Shown: positions 1-8,699, counted from the stretch's first letter. The stretch: 64,000 bases of DNA from Microvirga sesbaniae (GCF_025460805.1 NZ_JAMXFJ010000004.1:364228-428227); one strand, 5' to 3'. Made by a program: numbers and translations. The notes: a model not told the origin generated them from the sequence alone.

Positions 1-583
1 CATGCTCCCCGTGCTGCCGCTGCCAGGGGCCGAGACCCGCTTCCAGCCGGTCTATGCCGGCGACGTGGCCGAGGCCGTCCTGCGGGCCGTGGACGGCGCC
101 GTGCCCGGCGGTCGCGTCTACGAGCTCGGCGGTCCCGAGATGCGCACCATGCGCCAGATGATGGAATTCGTCTTCGAGGTCACCGAACGCAAGCGCGCCA
201 TCGTGCCCCTGCCGAGCAACCTGGCCAGGACCGTGGGCAGCGTCCTCGGGACCCTCGATTGGGCGACCCTCGGCCTGATCCCGAACGAGCTCGTGACCAC
301 CCGCGACCAGGCCATCCTCCTCGAGACCGACAACGTGGTCTCGGACAGCGCTCTCCGCGAAGGCCGCACGCTCCAGGGGCTCGGCGTTGCGCCCACCACC
401 ATCGAGGCGATCGTGCCGAGCTACCTCCTGCGTTTCCGCAAGACCGGCCAGTTCGATCTCAGGCGCAACGCCCCTCCGGGCAACACGCCCGACCTGCTCG
501 CCCCGCGCTCGGGAGGGCCCGGATCCGACTTCCACCCGGAGCGGGCGACCGGCCCGGCCGTCGGCCAGTCGTCGAGCCGCTAG
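1..583 (+). CDS. NDUFA9-family NAD(P)-binding protein, C-terminal part
   Basis: The reading frame is open from the window edge to a TAG at 581-583, so only about the last 193 residues are present. They resemble the C-terminal half of the bacterial complex I NDUFA9-like extended SDR family: a 'YELGGPE' segment near residue 40, then the helical tail with 'LPSNLARTVGSVL' and 'PSYLLRFRKTGQFD'. The NAD-binding Rossmann motif would lie upstream of the window. In this family the protein is a putative NAD(P)H-binding oxidoreductase or quinone-reductase-like protein, and its substrate is unknown. The gene ends inside a palindromic repeat and converges on the next gene. Confidence 0.75.
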   Translation, partial: MLPVLPLPGAETRFQPVYAGDVAEAVLRAVDGAVPGGRVYELGGPEMRTMRQMMEFVFEVTERKRAIVPLPSNLARTVGSVLGTLDWATLGLIPNELVTTRDQAILLETDNVVSDSALREGRTLQGLGVAPTTIEAIVPSYLLRFRKTGQFDLRRNAPPGNTPDLLAPRSGGPGSDFHPERATGPAVGQSSSR

Positions 584-623
584 AGCATCGGACCCAGAAA
601 TGGACCCATTTTTGGGTCCGATC
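582..623. repeat. Family 1 palindromic repeat, copy A (single hairpin)
   Basis: An inverted repeat whose arms contain CATCGGACCCA and TGGGTCCGAT, separated by a short centre. It overlaps the stop codon of the upstream gene and ends 3 bases before the stop of the convergent EI24 gene, so it may also serve as a two-way transcription terminator. Related copies lie at 6426, 10145, 17964, 27614, 37038 and 52669. Confidence 0.8.
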
Positions 624-625
624 CT

Positions 626-1357
626 TCAGGTGTTCTCGATCGACGCAGGGGCCGACCGGCGCACCTGGGCCCGCTGCGCCCGCCCCTGCGTGAGCCTCTT
701 GTGCAGGTGCACCATCAGGGCCGCACCGAAGATCGGCGTGATCAGGTTCACCACCGGCACGAGCACCAGGGCCGCCACGACGGCGCCGGCCGCCAGCACG
801 GTGCCCCGGTGCTCGGCGCGCAGGCGCGCCACGTCCTCGGCCGGCCAGAACCGGCCGGCGGCGAGCTCGAAATATTCCCGGCCCAGCAGATAGGCGTTGG
901 CGATGAAGAACGCCCCGATATTGATGCCCGGGATGAAGAACAGCAGCAGGGCGACGAGGTTCACCAGCAGGGACAGGCCGGCGAAGCGGATGCCGTAGAG
1001 AAGGGATGTTCCGAAGGGCAGGGCCCGGCCGGGCGGATCGGCCGGAAAATCCTTGCGCTCCACGATCTCGGCCACGTCGTCGAGGAAATAGCCCGCCACG
1101 ATGGCCGAGATCGCCGGCAGCAGATAGACCAGGGCGACGAAGAGGCCGAATCCCGCCAGGAAGAACGCGAAGCTGTCGATGATCGGATAGCTGGCGCTCA
1201 GCTCGTGGTTCGTGAGGAAGATGTCGAACAGCTTGGTCAGCCCGAGCCAGACCAGAACGAGCAGCGCCACCGTCAACCCAATCGACTTCCAGAGAATGCC
1301 ACGCAGCGCGGGCGAGAAAACCTCGCGGGCCGCGGCGAAAATCGATTGAATCAGCAT
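626..1357 (-). CDS. EI24 domain-containing membrane protein
   Basis: A 243-residue integral membrane protein. Hydrophobic stretches lie at about residues 24-45, 62-91, 117-157 and 185-217, and there is a 'FIPGINIGAFFIANAYLLGR' segment at 141-160. This pattern matches the EI24/CysZ-like family (Pfam EI24), whose CysZ members take part in sulfate uptake. Most alphaproteobacterial members have no tested function, so a sulfate role is only a possibility. The start ATG at 1357 opens a hydrophobic protein with no cleavable signal peptide. It is transcribed towards the NDUFA9-like gene and separated from it by a palindromic repeat. Confidence 0.75.
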   Translation of the reverse strand: MLIQSIFAAAREVFSPALRGILWKSIGLTVALLVLVWLGLTKLFDIFLTNHELSASYPIIDSFAFFLAGFGLFVALVYLLPAISAIVAGYFLDDVAEIVERKDFPADPPGRALPFGTSLLYGIRFAGLSLLVNLVALLLFFIPGINIGAFFIANAYLLGREYFELAAGRFWPAEDVARLRAEHRGTVLAAGAVVAALVLVPVVNLITPIFGAALMVHLHKRLTQGRAQRAQVRRSAPASIENT

Positions 1358-1449
1358 CTGTCGTTCGTCTCCTGACGAGGCATCCCTTGATCGGGACAGC
1401 GGACCTTACTTATGAACGAGGCCGCCGCAAAGCGAGAGGTGGGTCCATC

Positions 1450-2703
1450 GTGTCGTCTGAAACGTCGGGGAGCGCGAATGCCGATCTGGATGTGGCGGTC
1501 GTCGGCGCGGGCAGCGCCGGGATCGCGGCGGCCCGACGCCTGCTGGCCGCCGGCCTGACGGTCGCGGTCCTGGAGGCCCGGGACCGCCCCGGCGGGCGCA
1601 CGGTCACGCGCCGCTTCAGGGGCCACCCGGTCGATCTCGGGGCCCATTGGCTCCATGCGGGACCGATCAATCCGCTGGTCCGGCTCGGGCGCCTGCGCGC
1701 AGAGCCCCTGCGCCGGGCGCCGGCGGACGGGCATGTCTTCGTGCGCGGCAGGCCGGGCAGCCGGGCCGAGCGCGCGGCTCTCGACCGGGCCTTCGACCGG
1801 GCCGACCGGGCCATGACCCAGGCGGCGACGGCTCGCGAGGACCAGGCGGCCGCGAGGTCGCTTCCGCCCCTGGGGCCGCATGGGCAGCGGGTGGCGGCCA
1901 TCCACGGCCTCGTATCGGGCCGGCCCCTCGAGGAGGTCAGCCTGCACGACTTTCCGAGCATGGAATATGCGGACAACCTGTTCATCGCCGGTGGTCTCGG
2001 CGCCTATCTGCGCCGCCTCGGCCAGGGCGTCCCGGTGCGGCTCGGCACCGCCGTCCAGTCCATCGACTGGTCGGGACAGGGGGTGAGACTCGACAGTTCG
2101 GCGGGAACGCTCCGGGCCAGGGCGGCCATCGTCACGGCGCCGATGGCCGTGCTCCAGCGGGATGCGATCCGGTTCGCGCCCGCGCTTCCCAGCCGTGTCG
2201 GGGAAGCCGTCCACGGCTTCACGCAGGGCGTCTACGAACACGTGGTCCTGCATTGGCCCGACGCCCCCTTTCGCGGTGCGGACCGGCTGGCGAGCCTGAC
2301 GGGAACCCGCCGTCAGCCGCCAGGCCTCCTCACGCGGATCGACGGCACCCCGTTTCATTTCTTCGAGCTCGATCAGCCCACGGCCGCCGGCTTCGACCGG
2401 CGCGATCCCCACGCGCCGTTCCGCTATGCGCGCGAGGTCCTGGCCGAGCATTTCGGCCATCGGGCGGTCCGGAACCTTGCCGCCGTGCATGCGACGGCCT
2501 GGCGGCACGATTCCTGGTCGCGCGCCTCCTGGGCCGTGGTGCCGCCGGGGCTCTCTGCCATCCGCGACGTCCTGAAGGCGCCGGTCGGGGACCGGATCTG
2601 GTTCGCCGGCGAGGCGCTCTCGCGCGCCCAGTGGGGCACCGCCGGGGGAGCCTGGGAGGAGGGCGAGCGGGCGGCCAGGGAGGTCATCGCGCAGCTGCGC
2701 TGA
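1450..2703 (+). CDS. FAD-dependent amine-oxidase-like oxidoreductase
   Basis: About 417 residues from a GTG start at 1450, preceded by the purine-rich GAGAGGTGGG at a suitable distance. An upstream in-frame start at 1387 lacks such a site. The N-terminus has a Rossmann FAD motif (VVGAGSAGIAAARR, about residues 17-30), then 'LEARDRPGGRT' and 'DLGAHWLH'. The C-terminus has the FAD-contact segment 'IWFAGEALS'. This is the layout of flavin amine oxidases and related NAD(P)/FAD-dependent oxidoreductases. The substrate cannot be told from sequence. It is divergent from the EI24 gene across about 90 bases. Confidence 0.8.
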   Translation: MSSETSGSANADLDVAVVGAGSAGIAAARRLLAAGLTVAVLEARDRPGGRTVTRRFRGHPVDLGAHWLHAGPINPLVRLGRLRAEPLRRAPADGHVFVRGRPGSRAERAALDRAFDRADRAMTQAATAREDQAAARSLPPLGPHGQRVAAIHGLVSGRPLEEVSLHDFPSMEYADNLFIAGGLGAYLRRLGQGVPVRLGTAVQSIDWSGQGVRLDSSAGTLRARAAIVTAPMAVLQRDAIRFAPALPSRVGEAVHGFTQGVYEHVVLHWPDAPFRGADRLASLTGTRRQPPGLLTRIDGTPFHFFELDQPTAAGFDRRDPHAPFRYAREVLAEHFGHRAVRNLAAVHATAWRHDSWSRASWAVVPPGLSAIRDVLKAPVGDRIWFAGEALSRAQWGTAGGAWEEGERAAREVIAQLR

Positions 2704-2709
2704 GCCGGG

Positions 2710-2988
2710 TCAGGGCTCGGGCGATGCCGAATCGAGGCGCGTGCGCACCCAGGTCACGGCTTCGTCGAGAGAGGCCAGGACCGGGGGCGTCACGCTCAGC
2801 AGAGCGCTGCAAGGGCCGAAGCCGGCCTCCAGAAACCAGCCTCCGGCCCGCTCCGTCCCGCCGATGGTCTCCTCCGGGGTCACCCAGCTGAAAACCGCCA
2901 CCAGCTGCCCGTCCGCGAGGACGAGCCGTCCCTCGTGACTGCCGCCATCCGCCATGACGGGCATCGTCTGGAGAGTGATTTGATTCAT
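2710..2988 (-). CDS. Hypothetical protein, 92 residues
   Basis: A short frame from an ATG at 2988 (MNQITLQTMPVM...) to a stop at 2710. The product looks soluble. Its N-terminal part resembles a small beta-rich domain ('HEGRLVLADGQLVAVFSWV') and its C-terminus is helical ('SLDEAVTWVRTRLDS'). It starts 14 bases after the Crp/Fnr stop codon on the same strand, so the two are probably cotranscribed. I do not recognise the family and assign no function. Its frame is open well upstream of 2988, but that part overlaps the regulator gene and is not credible as coding. Confidence 0.6.
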   Translation of the reverse strand: MNQITLQTMPVMADGGSHEGRLVLADGQLVAVFSWVTPEETIGGTERAGGWFLEAGFGPCSALLSVTPPVLASLDEAVTWVRTRLDSASPEP

Positions 2989-3002
2989 CGTTCGCACCCC
3001 GG

Positions 3003-3728
3003 TCAGGATGATCGATCTTCGTTCTGGAGGCTGAGATAGGTCGAGGTGAACTCGCCGACCTTCTTCAGCCGGTCCCAATCGAGAATGGTCAACGCGTCGC
3101 CCTGGAAGCGGATCAGGCCTTCCTTGCGAAGCTCCTGGAGCACGCGGTTCACATGGACGGTCGAAAGGCCGAGCGTGTCGCCGAGTTCCGCCTGGGTGAC
3201 GGGGAGCTGGATCGTATCGCCGTCGGCGCGCCCGATGACCTTCAGGCGCAGGTACAGCTCGCAGATCAGATGCGCCATGTGGGCGGTCGCGGAGAGGCGC
3301 CCCATGGCGGTCAGCCATTCCCGGTGGATGGCGCCGTCGATCAGCGTATTGAGCCAGAGCAGCCTCGTGAGATGCGGATATTCGTCAGAGATCTTCTCGA
3401 GGGTCGCATGCGGAACGAGAGCGATGCGGCAGTTGGTGAGCGCCACGACCCCATGGTCCATGGTCTTCAGAAGGAAGCTGTGCAGGTCGATGAAGTCGCC
3501 AGCGACATGGAGCGCCGAAATCTGCCGGCGGCCGTTCGAGACGATCTTGTAGCGGGCCGCGAAGCCTTCCAGGAGCAGCGAGCTTTCCGCCGGGCGATCG
3601 CCCTCGCGCAGGACGTCGTCGTCGGCCTCGACCACGCGAATGCGGGCGACGGCGTTCTCGAGGACTTTCTTCTCGTCGTCGGAGAGCCTGTCATAGGTCT
3701 CGAGCTTCAGAATGAGGGGATTGGTCAT
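3003..3728 (-). CDS. Crp/Fnr family transcriptional regulator
   Basis: The product has an N-terminal cyclic-nucleotide-binding-type beta barrel ('LREGDRPAESSLLLEGFAAR', 'VAGDFIDLHSF') and a C-terminal winged helix-turn-helix ('TQAELGDTLGLSTVHVNRVL'), in the order typical of Crp/Fnr proteins. There is no N-terminal cysteine cluster for an Fe-S centre, so it is not an oxygen-sensing FNR. The start is uncertain: ATG at 3728, ATG at 3737 and GTG at 3785 are all in frame and none has a well-placed Shine-Dalgarno sequence. I chose the one matching the usual start of close relatives. A small unknown gene follows in the same direction. Confidence 0.85.
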   Translation of the reverse strand: MTNPLILKLETYDRLSDDEKKVLENAVARIRVVEADDDVLREGDRPAESSLLLEGFAARYKIVSNGRRQISALHVAGDFIDLHSFLLKTMDHGVVALTNCRIALVPHATLEKISDEYPHLTRLLWLNTLIDGAIHREWLTAMGRLSATAHMAHLICELYLRLKVIGRADGDTIQLPVTQAELGDTLGLSTVHVNRVLQELRKEGLIRFQGDALTILDWDRLKKVGEFTSTYLSLQNEDRSS

Positions 3729-3936
3729 CAAGGCCATGGGGATAGGAACATCCCTGTTCTGGCCAATCTCCTTTCTCAGCCGCACTCACATATGTTTATG
3801 CCCGTGATGGATTTTGGTCGCACCGGCCCCGCTCCCGTCATCCGATCCGGACGGGGGCATGGAAGCATCGCCCGGGTCGTGCGGGAAATCCTTCCCGGGC
3901 CCCGGACGAGGTCCAGGCGTTCCGACCCGGCACCCG

Positions 3937-4929
3937 TCAGAGCATGCTGGGCAGGACGCGGTCCGGCGGCTTGTGGCCGTCGACGAAGGCCCGGATGTTG
4001 ACGATGACCTTCTCGCCCATGGCCACGCGGCCTTCATGGGTGGCGGAGCCCATGTGGGGCAGCACCACCACCTTGCCCTGCTTGGCGAGCCTCACGAGCC
4101 GCGGATTGACGGCCGGCTCCTCCTCGAACACGTCGAGACCGGCTCCCGCAAGGGCCCCGGCCTCGATGAGCTTGGTGAGCGCGCCCTCGTCGATGATCTC
4201 GCCCCGGGCGGTGTTCACCAGGATGGCGTCGGGCTTCATGAGCTTGAGGCGCCGGGCCGAGAGCAGGTGGTAGGTGGCCGGCGTATGCGGGCAGTTGACC
4301 GACACGATGTCCATGCGGGCCAGCATCTGGTCGAGGGATTCCCAGTAGGTCGCCTCGAGTTCGGCCTCGATCCTCGGCGGCACGTGGCGGCGGTTGTGAT
4401 AGTGGATCGACAGCCCGAACGCCTTGGCCCGCCGGGCCAGAGCCTGGCCGATGCGCCCCATGCCGACGATGCCGAGGCGCTTTCCCGTGATGCGCCGGCC
4501 GAGCATCCAGGTGGGCGACCAGCCGGCCCAGTTCCCGTCCGGGATCACCCGGGCCCCTTCCGGGATGCGGCGGGCGACCGCCAGGATCAGCGCCATGGTC
4601 ATGTCGGCCGTGTCCTCGGTGAGGACGCCGGGCGTGTTGGTGACGGTGACGCCCCGGGCCACGGCGGCCGACACGTCGATGTTGTCGACCCCGTTGCCGA
4701 AATTGGCGACGAGCTTCAGGCTGGGGCCCGCCTGCTCCAGCACCGCGGCGTCGATCTCGTCCGTGATGGTCGGCACGAGCACGTCGGCGGTCTTCACCGC
4801 GTCGGCGAGCTCTTGCGCCGAGAGGGGCCTGTCCTCCAGGTTGAGGCGCGTGTCGAACAATTCGCGCAGGCGAGTTTCGATCACGTCGGGCAGGCGGCGG
4901 GTGACAACGACGACGGGTCTCTTTTTCAT
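3937..4929 (-). CDS. D-2-hydroxyacid dehydrogenase (glyoxylate/hydroxypyruvate reductase type)
   Basis: 330 residues from the ATG at 4929. The NAD(P)-binding glycine motif reads GIVGMGRIGQALARR. The three catalytic positions of the D-isomer 2-hydroxyacid dehydrogenases are visible: Arg in 'NTARGEIID', Glu in 'DVFEEEP' and His in 'LPHMGSAT'. Relatives reduce glyoxylate or hydroxypyruvate, or oxidise D-glycerate, in the cytoplasm. The exact substrate and cofactor preference are inference. The frame extends another 24 codons upstream, but the ATG beginning MKKRPVVVVTRR gives the usual family N-terminus. Confidence 0.88.
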   Translation of the reverse strand: MKKRPVVVVTRRLPDVIETRLRELFDTRLNLEDRPLSAQELADAVKTADVLVPTITDEIDAAVLEQAGPSLKLVANFGNGVDNIDVSAAVARGVTVTNTPGVLTEDTADMTMALILAVARRIPEGARVIPDGNWAGWSPTWMLGRRITGKRLGIVGMGRIGQALARRAKAFGLSIHYHNRRHVPPRIEAELEATYWESLDQMLARMDIVSVNCPHTPATYHLLSARRLKLMKPDAILVNTARGEIIDEGALTKLIEAGALAGAGLDVFEEEPAVNPRLVRLAKQGKVVVLPHMGSATHEGRVAMGEKVIVNIRAFVDGHKPPDRVLPSML

Positions 4930-5205
4930 CGGCTTCAAGCGTCCCCAGCACTGGTGCCCGATCAGCCGAAGTGTGAGCGGTTCGGCGTCACGATCAGGCA
5001 CAATTCAATAAGTGAGAGCGCGACCGAACGCAAAACCGGTGGCCACTTTTGCTGATCACGCTCAAAAACCCGCGAAGTTCAAAGAGTTTCACGCTCTCTT
5101 AACTCTGCTTCGGCGATCAAAGGTGACGACCCGCCGCGTGGCGGCATCCGTCAAGCTTCTCTACCAGAGCCTCAACCCAAGACAAAGCCACTATCCGGGG
5201 GAACC

Positions 5206-5739
5206 ATGCGCAAGATCGTCCTTGCCCTTGCTCTTGTCGGCCTGAGCGCCGCTTCGGCCTTCGGTCAGCAGCCGCCGGGCGGGCGTCTCGGCACGGGCCT
5301 GCCGGTGCCGCGCTATGTCAGCCTCAAGACGGACCGGGTGAACCTGCGCGAGGGCCCGTCGAAGGATCACAGGACCGCCTGGGTGTTCCAGCGCGCCGGC
5401 CTGCCGGTGGAGATCATCGCCGAGTACGAGACCTGGCGGCGCATCCGCGATTCGGAGGGCACGGAAGGATGGGTCCTCCACTCGCTCCTGTCCGGGCGCC
5501 GCACCGCCCTGGTGATGCCGTGGGCGAAGGGCAACCAGCCGCCGATCAGCCTGTTCGACCGGTCCGACGACAAGGGCAACGTGGTGGCTCATCTGCAGCC
5601 GAGCGTGATCACCAACATCAAGGGCTGCGACGGCAGGTGGTGCCACGTCACCATCGTGATGGACGGTGCCCGCGACGTGGACGGGTTCATTCAGCAGGAG
5701 AAGCTCTGGGGCGTCTATCCCAACGAGACCGTGGAATAG
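5206..5739 (+). CDS. Secreted SH3-domain protein
   Basis: 177 residues with a clear signal peptide (MRKIVLALALVGLSAASAFG) and predicted cleavage near residue 20-22. Two bacterial SH3-like segments follow. The first has the classic 'RVNLREGPSKDHRTAWVF' and 'GTEGWVLHSLL' elements at about residues 44-100. The second has 'WCHVTIV' at about 145. Such periplasmic SH3b proteins usually bind peptidoglycan or peptides in the envelope; the ligand here is unknown. The gene stands alone, with about 275 bases of non-coding sequence upstream. Confidence 0.85.
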   Translation: MRKIVLALALVGLSAASAFGQQPPGGRLGTGLPVPRYVSLKTDRVNLREGPSKDHRTAWVFQRAGLPVEIIAEYETWRRIRDSEGTEGWVLHSLLSGRRTALVMPWAKGNQPPISLFDRSDDKGNVVAHLQPSVITNIKGCDGRWCHVTIVMDGARDVDGFIQQEKLWGVYPNETVE

Positions 5740-5812
5740 CCCGTTTCCGATTTGGCAAGCTTTTGGGCGCTAGAAGGCAATATCGTTTCCATTCATCCGA
5801 AAGCCTGCCTCG

Positions 5813-5959
5813 ATGAGCCTCAACCTGAGCTTCAAACTGCTGCCGATCCTGGCCCTGGTCCTCGGCATCGCGTCGATCGTCGCGCCGCGCTTCCTCAACG
5901 TCTTCGTGGCGATCTTCCTGATTGCCTATGCGCTCGTGGGCTTCGGCTTCATCCGCTGA
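5813..5959 (+). CDS. Small membrane protein, DUF3096-like
   Basis: A 48-codon frame from ATG 5813 to TGA 5957-5959. It encodes two hydrophobic helices joined by 'APRFLN' (MSLNLSFKLLPILALVLGIA, then VFVAIFLIAYALVGFGFIR). This two-helix hairpin with a P-R-x-L-N turn is typical of DUF3096 proteins. The function is unknown. It overlaps the end of the convergent GNAT gene by 11 bases. The small size makes the call less certain, but codon phase and family resemblance both support it. Confidence 0.7.
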   Translation: MSLNLSFKLLPILALVLGIASIVAPRFLNVFVAIFLIAYALVGFGFIR

Positions 5960-6398
5960 CCGCATCGAAGCGGTAGCGGTAGGAATTCGTCTCCCGCTGC
6001 TCGAAGCCCAGCCGCCGGTAGAGACGGTTCGCGGCCTCGCGGGCCGGGCGCGACGTGAGGTCGACGGTCTTGGCGTTCAGGCGACGGGCCTGATCCAGCG
6101 CCGACCGGACGAGGGCCTCGCCGATGCCCCGGCCCCGATGGTGCTCGTCCACCACCACGTCGTCGATAAAGGCCCGCGCGCCCGTCGGGGCCTGGAACCA
6201 TCCGAGCGTCAGCATCCCGGCCACGTGCCCATCGCAGCGGGCCAGGATGAGCAGGCACGAGGACGAGGCCAGGATCGCGTCGAGATCCTCCCTGCCCAAG
6301 GCCTTCGGCGCCGAGGTCAGCTGGGGGAGCAGCCGGTTGACCGCCTCGACCAGTTCGGCCGACCCGGCGGACGCGATCTCGATCTGCAACACGCTCAT
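5949..6398 (-). CDS. GNAT family N-acetyltransferase
   Basis: 149 residues. The ATG at 6398 is chosen over one at 6422 because AAGGAG lies 9 bases before it. The acetyl-CoA binding motif is present as 'VVVDEHHRGRGIGEALVRSA', followed by 'ANRLYRRLGFEQRETNSYRY' in the C-terminal strand, as in GCN5-related acetyltransferases. The acceptor is not predictable; small-molecule or protein amino groups are both possible. It lies downstream of and on the same strand as the EamA transporter, separated by a palindromic repeat. Confidence 0.85.
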   Translation of the reverse strand: MSVLQIEIASAGSAELVEAVNRLLPQLTSAPKALGREDLDAILASSSCLLILARCDGHVAGMLTLGWFQAPTGARAFIDDVVVDEHHRGRGIGEALVRSALDQARRLNAKTVDLTSRPAREAANRLYRRLGFEQRETNSYRYRFDAVSG

Positions 6399-6425
6399 TC
6401 CCGGACGCTCCTTCTCGATCAAGCC

Positions 6426-6470
6426 TAGAGCATCGGACCCAAAAGTGGACCCACTTTTGGGTCCGATGCT
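6426..6470. repeat. Family 1 palindromic repeat, copy B (most perfect copy)
   Basis: Two perfect 20-base inverted arms (6429-6448 and 6451-6470) separated by two bases. Each arm runs from AGCATCGGACCC to the AAAAGTGG centre. It is the cleanest copy of the family 1 hairpin and sits between two co-directional minus-strand genes. Confidence 0.9.
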
Positions 6471-7349
6471 TCAGTGCGGATGCAGGCGCCGGAGAAGCCT
6501 CGCCCCGAAGACGTTCACCGCCAGGCCCAGGACGATCACGGCCCCGCCGAAGGCCTCGATCGGGTGCATGGCTTCTCCGAGAATGAGAGCCGAGCCCAGG
6601 ATCCCGGCCACCGGGACGAACAGGGCGAAGGGCGTCACCGTGGCGGCCGGGTGGCGGGACAGGAGATAGGCCCAGACGCCGAACGCCAAGATGGTCGTCG
6701 GATAGGCGAGATACATCACCGCCGCCAGGGTGCCGCCGTCGATCCGCGCCAGCGCCGCGAGGACCCGGCCGGGCCCGTCGAGCCAGAGCGACAGGCCGAC
6801 CAGCGGCAGTGGCGCCACGAGGCTCGACCAGACGATGAAGCCCAGCATGTCGACCCGGCCGGCCCGCTTCGACACGATGTTGGCCACGCCCCAGGAGGCG
6901 GCCGCGAGCACGGTCATCAGGAACGGGACGGCGCTTCCGCCGGTCATGCGCGGCACGGCGATGAGCGCAAGGCCGAGGCTCGCCACGAGGCCGCCGATCA
7001 CCTGGTGCGGCCCGGGCCGCTCTCCCATGACGAGAGCCGCGAAGAGGATCGTGAAGAAGACCTGCGCCTGCATGACCACGGAGGCGAGGCTCGCCGGCAT
7101 GCCGATGGCGAGCGCCGCGAACAGCAGCCCGAACTGGGCGACGCCGAGGAAGAACCCGTAGGCGACGACGTTGCGCCAATCGGTCCTGGGCCGCGGGACG
7201 AAGAAGACGGCCGGAAGGGCCGCGAACAGGAATCGCAGCGCCGCCAGCAGCAGCGGCGGCGTGGTGCCGACCCCGAGCTTGATGACGACGAAGCTCAGGC
7301 CCCAGAGGGCCGTGACGAAAAGGGCGGCGAGGCTATGGGTGAGCGGCAT
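6471..7349 (-). CDS. EamA/DMT-family transporter
   Basis: 292 residues with about ten hydrophobic segments arranged as two repeats. The first covers roughly residues 1-135 ('LAALFVTALWGLSFVVIKLG' at the start) and the second 145-290 ('FALFVPVAGILGSALILGEA'). This is the EamA (drug/metabolite transporter) fold. Family members export metabolites, amino acids or toxic compounds across the inner membrane; the cargo is unknown. The start ATG at 7349 directly opens the first helix. It is followed by a palindromic repeat and a GNAT gene. Confidence 0.87.
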   Translation of the reverse strand: MPLTHSLAALFVTALWGLSFVVIKLGVGTTPPLLLAALRFLFAALPAVFFVPRPRTDWRNVVAYGFFLGVAQFGLLFAALAIGMPASLASVVMQAQVFFTILFAALVMGERPGPHQVIGGLVASLGLALIAVPRMTGGSAVPFLMTVLAAASWGVANIVSKRAGRVDMLGFIVWSSLVAPLPLVGLSLWLDGPGRVLAALARIDGGTLAAVMYLAYPTTILAFGVWAYLLSRHPAATVTPFALFVPVAGILGSALILGEAMHPIEAFGGAVIVLGLAVNVFGARLLRRLHPH

Positions 7350-7396
7350 GTGTCAAGACCGGGAGGCCGCTCGCTCGAAGGCCGGGCTGCGGGACG

Positions 7397-7867
7397 TCAG
7401 GCGCCCTTGCGGCGCAGGCGCACGATCACCTCGACGCCGGCCACTTCCATGCCGTCCGGCGGCTCGGGCAGGTCGGCGACGCTGAGGCCGGAGGACGGCA
7501 TGTCGACCAGCTCGCCCTCGTCTTCCAGGAAGAAGTGGTGGTGCTCGGTCGGATTGGTGTCGAAATAGGCCTTGGCGCCGTCGACGGCGAGCTGGCGCAG
7601 AAGGCCGGCTTCCGTGAACTGGTGCAGGGTGTTGTAGACGGTCGCCAGGGAGACCGGGACGCGGGCGCGGGACGCCTCGTCGAAGAGCATTTCCGCCGTG
7701 ATGTGCCGATCGCCCTTGCCGAACAGGAGCCAGCCCAGAGAGACGCGCTGCCGGGTCGGACGCAGGCCGACCCGACGCAGCTTGTCCCGCAACTCGGACA
7801 CGGGGCACCCCTTCCGGGACGCCGGAGTGGTCGTGGACTCGATATAGGCGGACAAAGGATCGGTCAT
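7397..7867 (-). CDS. irr: Iron response regulator Irr (Fur superfamily)
   Basis: 156 residues from ATG 7867. The sequence closely follows rhizobial Irr: 'GLRPTRQRVSLGWLLFGKG', 'HITAEMLF', 'VPVSLATVYNTLHQFTEAGL' and a histidine triplet at residues 109-111. A Gly-Cys-Pro heme regulatory motif lies at residues 20-22. In rhizobia Irr is a global regulator stable under iron limitation. It senses iron through heme and represses or activates genes for heme, Fe-S and iron storage at ICE motifs. The gene is divergent from fabA. A candidate Irr site lies elsewhere in the window at 18704. Confidence 0.93.
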   Translation of the reverse strand: MTDPLSAYIESTTTPASRKGCPVSELRDKLRRVGLRPTRQRVSLGWLLFGKGDRHITAEMLFDEASRARVPVSLATVYNTLHQFTEAGLLRQLAVDGAKAYFDTNPTEHHHFFLEDEGELVDMPSSGLSVADLPEPPDGMEVAGVEVIVRLRRKGA

Positions 7868-7907
7868 CGGCGGAACTGAATGAGGGATGGGCGCTTCTAA
7901 CATCACA

Positions 7908-7936
7908 ATCATAAGAAAGCGAGAGGGTGACTGCAA
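7908..7936 (-). promoter_or_regulatory. Candidate sigma70-type promoter of irr
   Basis: Read on the minus strand: TTGCAG (-35), 17 bases, TATGAT (-10), about 40 bases before the irr start. Just downstream, at 7894-7900, the minus strand reads GTTAGAA, the same as one arm of the Irr-type palindrome found at 18704. Autoregulation is therefore possible but rests on a half-site only. Confidence 0.4.
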
Positions 7937-8105
7937 GGCTGCCCTGCGATGACGGCTGACATGCTCCTCGAACACGACGGAAGAATCCCGGCTCGGGTCC
8001 CTTGGATGGATGGCCAAGCCTGTGCTACCAGAGCCGGCAATCAGGTCTCGGGAGTCCCCCGGGGCTGCCTTTTGTGACGACGCGATGAAAGGATCGGCAT
8101 CCGGC

Positions 8106-8627
8106 ATGGCCCGCCAGTCCAGCTTTACCTATGAAGAGCTTCTCGCCTGCGGGCGCGGAGAATTGTTCGGCCCCGGCAACGCGCAGCTGCCGCTTCCGCC
8201 CATGCTCATGTTCGACCGGATCACGTCGATCGGCGAGGATGGCGGCGCCTATGGCAAGGGCCATGTGCTGGCGGAACTCGACGTGCGGCCGGACCTCTGG
8301 TTCTTCCCCTGCCACTTCGCGGGCGACCCGGTCATGCCGGGCTGCCTGGGGCTCGATGCCCTCTGGCAGATGACGGGCTTCTTCCTGGGCTGGGGCGGCT
8401 CCCCCGGCCGCGGCCGGGCGCTGGGCGTCGGCGAGGTGAAGTTCAGCGATCAGGTGCTGCCCACCGTCAAGAAGGTCGTCTACGGGGTCGATCTCAAGCG
8501 CGTCTTCCGCTCGAAGCTGGTGCTGGGCATCGCGGATGGCTGGCTGGAGGCCGACGGGCGCCGGATCTACGAGGCCAAGGACATGCGCGTCGGCCTGTTC
8601 CAGGCGGAGGCGGCCGCGGGGGGCTAG
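8106..8627 (+). CDS. fabA: 3-hydroxydecanoyl-ACP dehydratase/isomerase FabA
   Basis: 173 residues from ATG 8106, close to the 172 of E. coli FabA. The active site is intact: His70 in '[15 protein letters not shown]' and Asp84 in 'LGLDALWQ'. '[17 protein letters not shown]' forms part of the hot-dog fold. FabA dehydrates 3-hydroxydecanoyl-ACP and isomerises trans-2 to cis-3-decenoyl-ACP, the branch point to unsaturated fatty acids. The frame is open to 8010, but those codons lie in the irr-fabA promoter region. fabB and fabI follow, giving a complete unsaturated-branch set. Confidence 0.95.
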   Translation: MARQSSFTYEELLACGRGELFGPGNAQLPLPPMLMFDRITSIGEDGGAYGKGHVLAELDVRPDLWFFPCHFAGDPVMPGCLGLDALWQMTGFFLGWGGSPGRGRALGVGEVKFSDQVLPTVKKVVYGVDLKRVFRSKLVLGIADGWLEADGRRIYEAKDMRVGLFQAEAAAGG

Positions 8628-8699
8628 GCCTTTTGGCGCTCACCGACCGTCAACGGGCGTCCCATCGTATTGACAAAACGCATTCTTTTTTAAAGAACC

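Noticed and set aside
3737..3785. Longer Crp/Fnr protein starting at GTG 3785
   Set aside because: The only AAAGGAG in the area lies downstream of that GTG, and the extra residues do not resemble family N-termini. It cannot be fully excluded.
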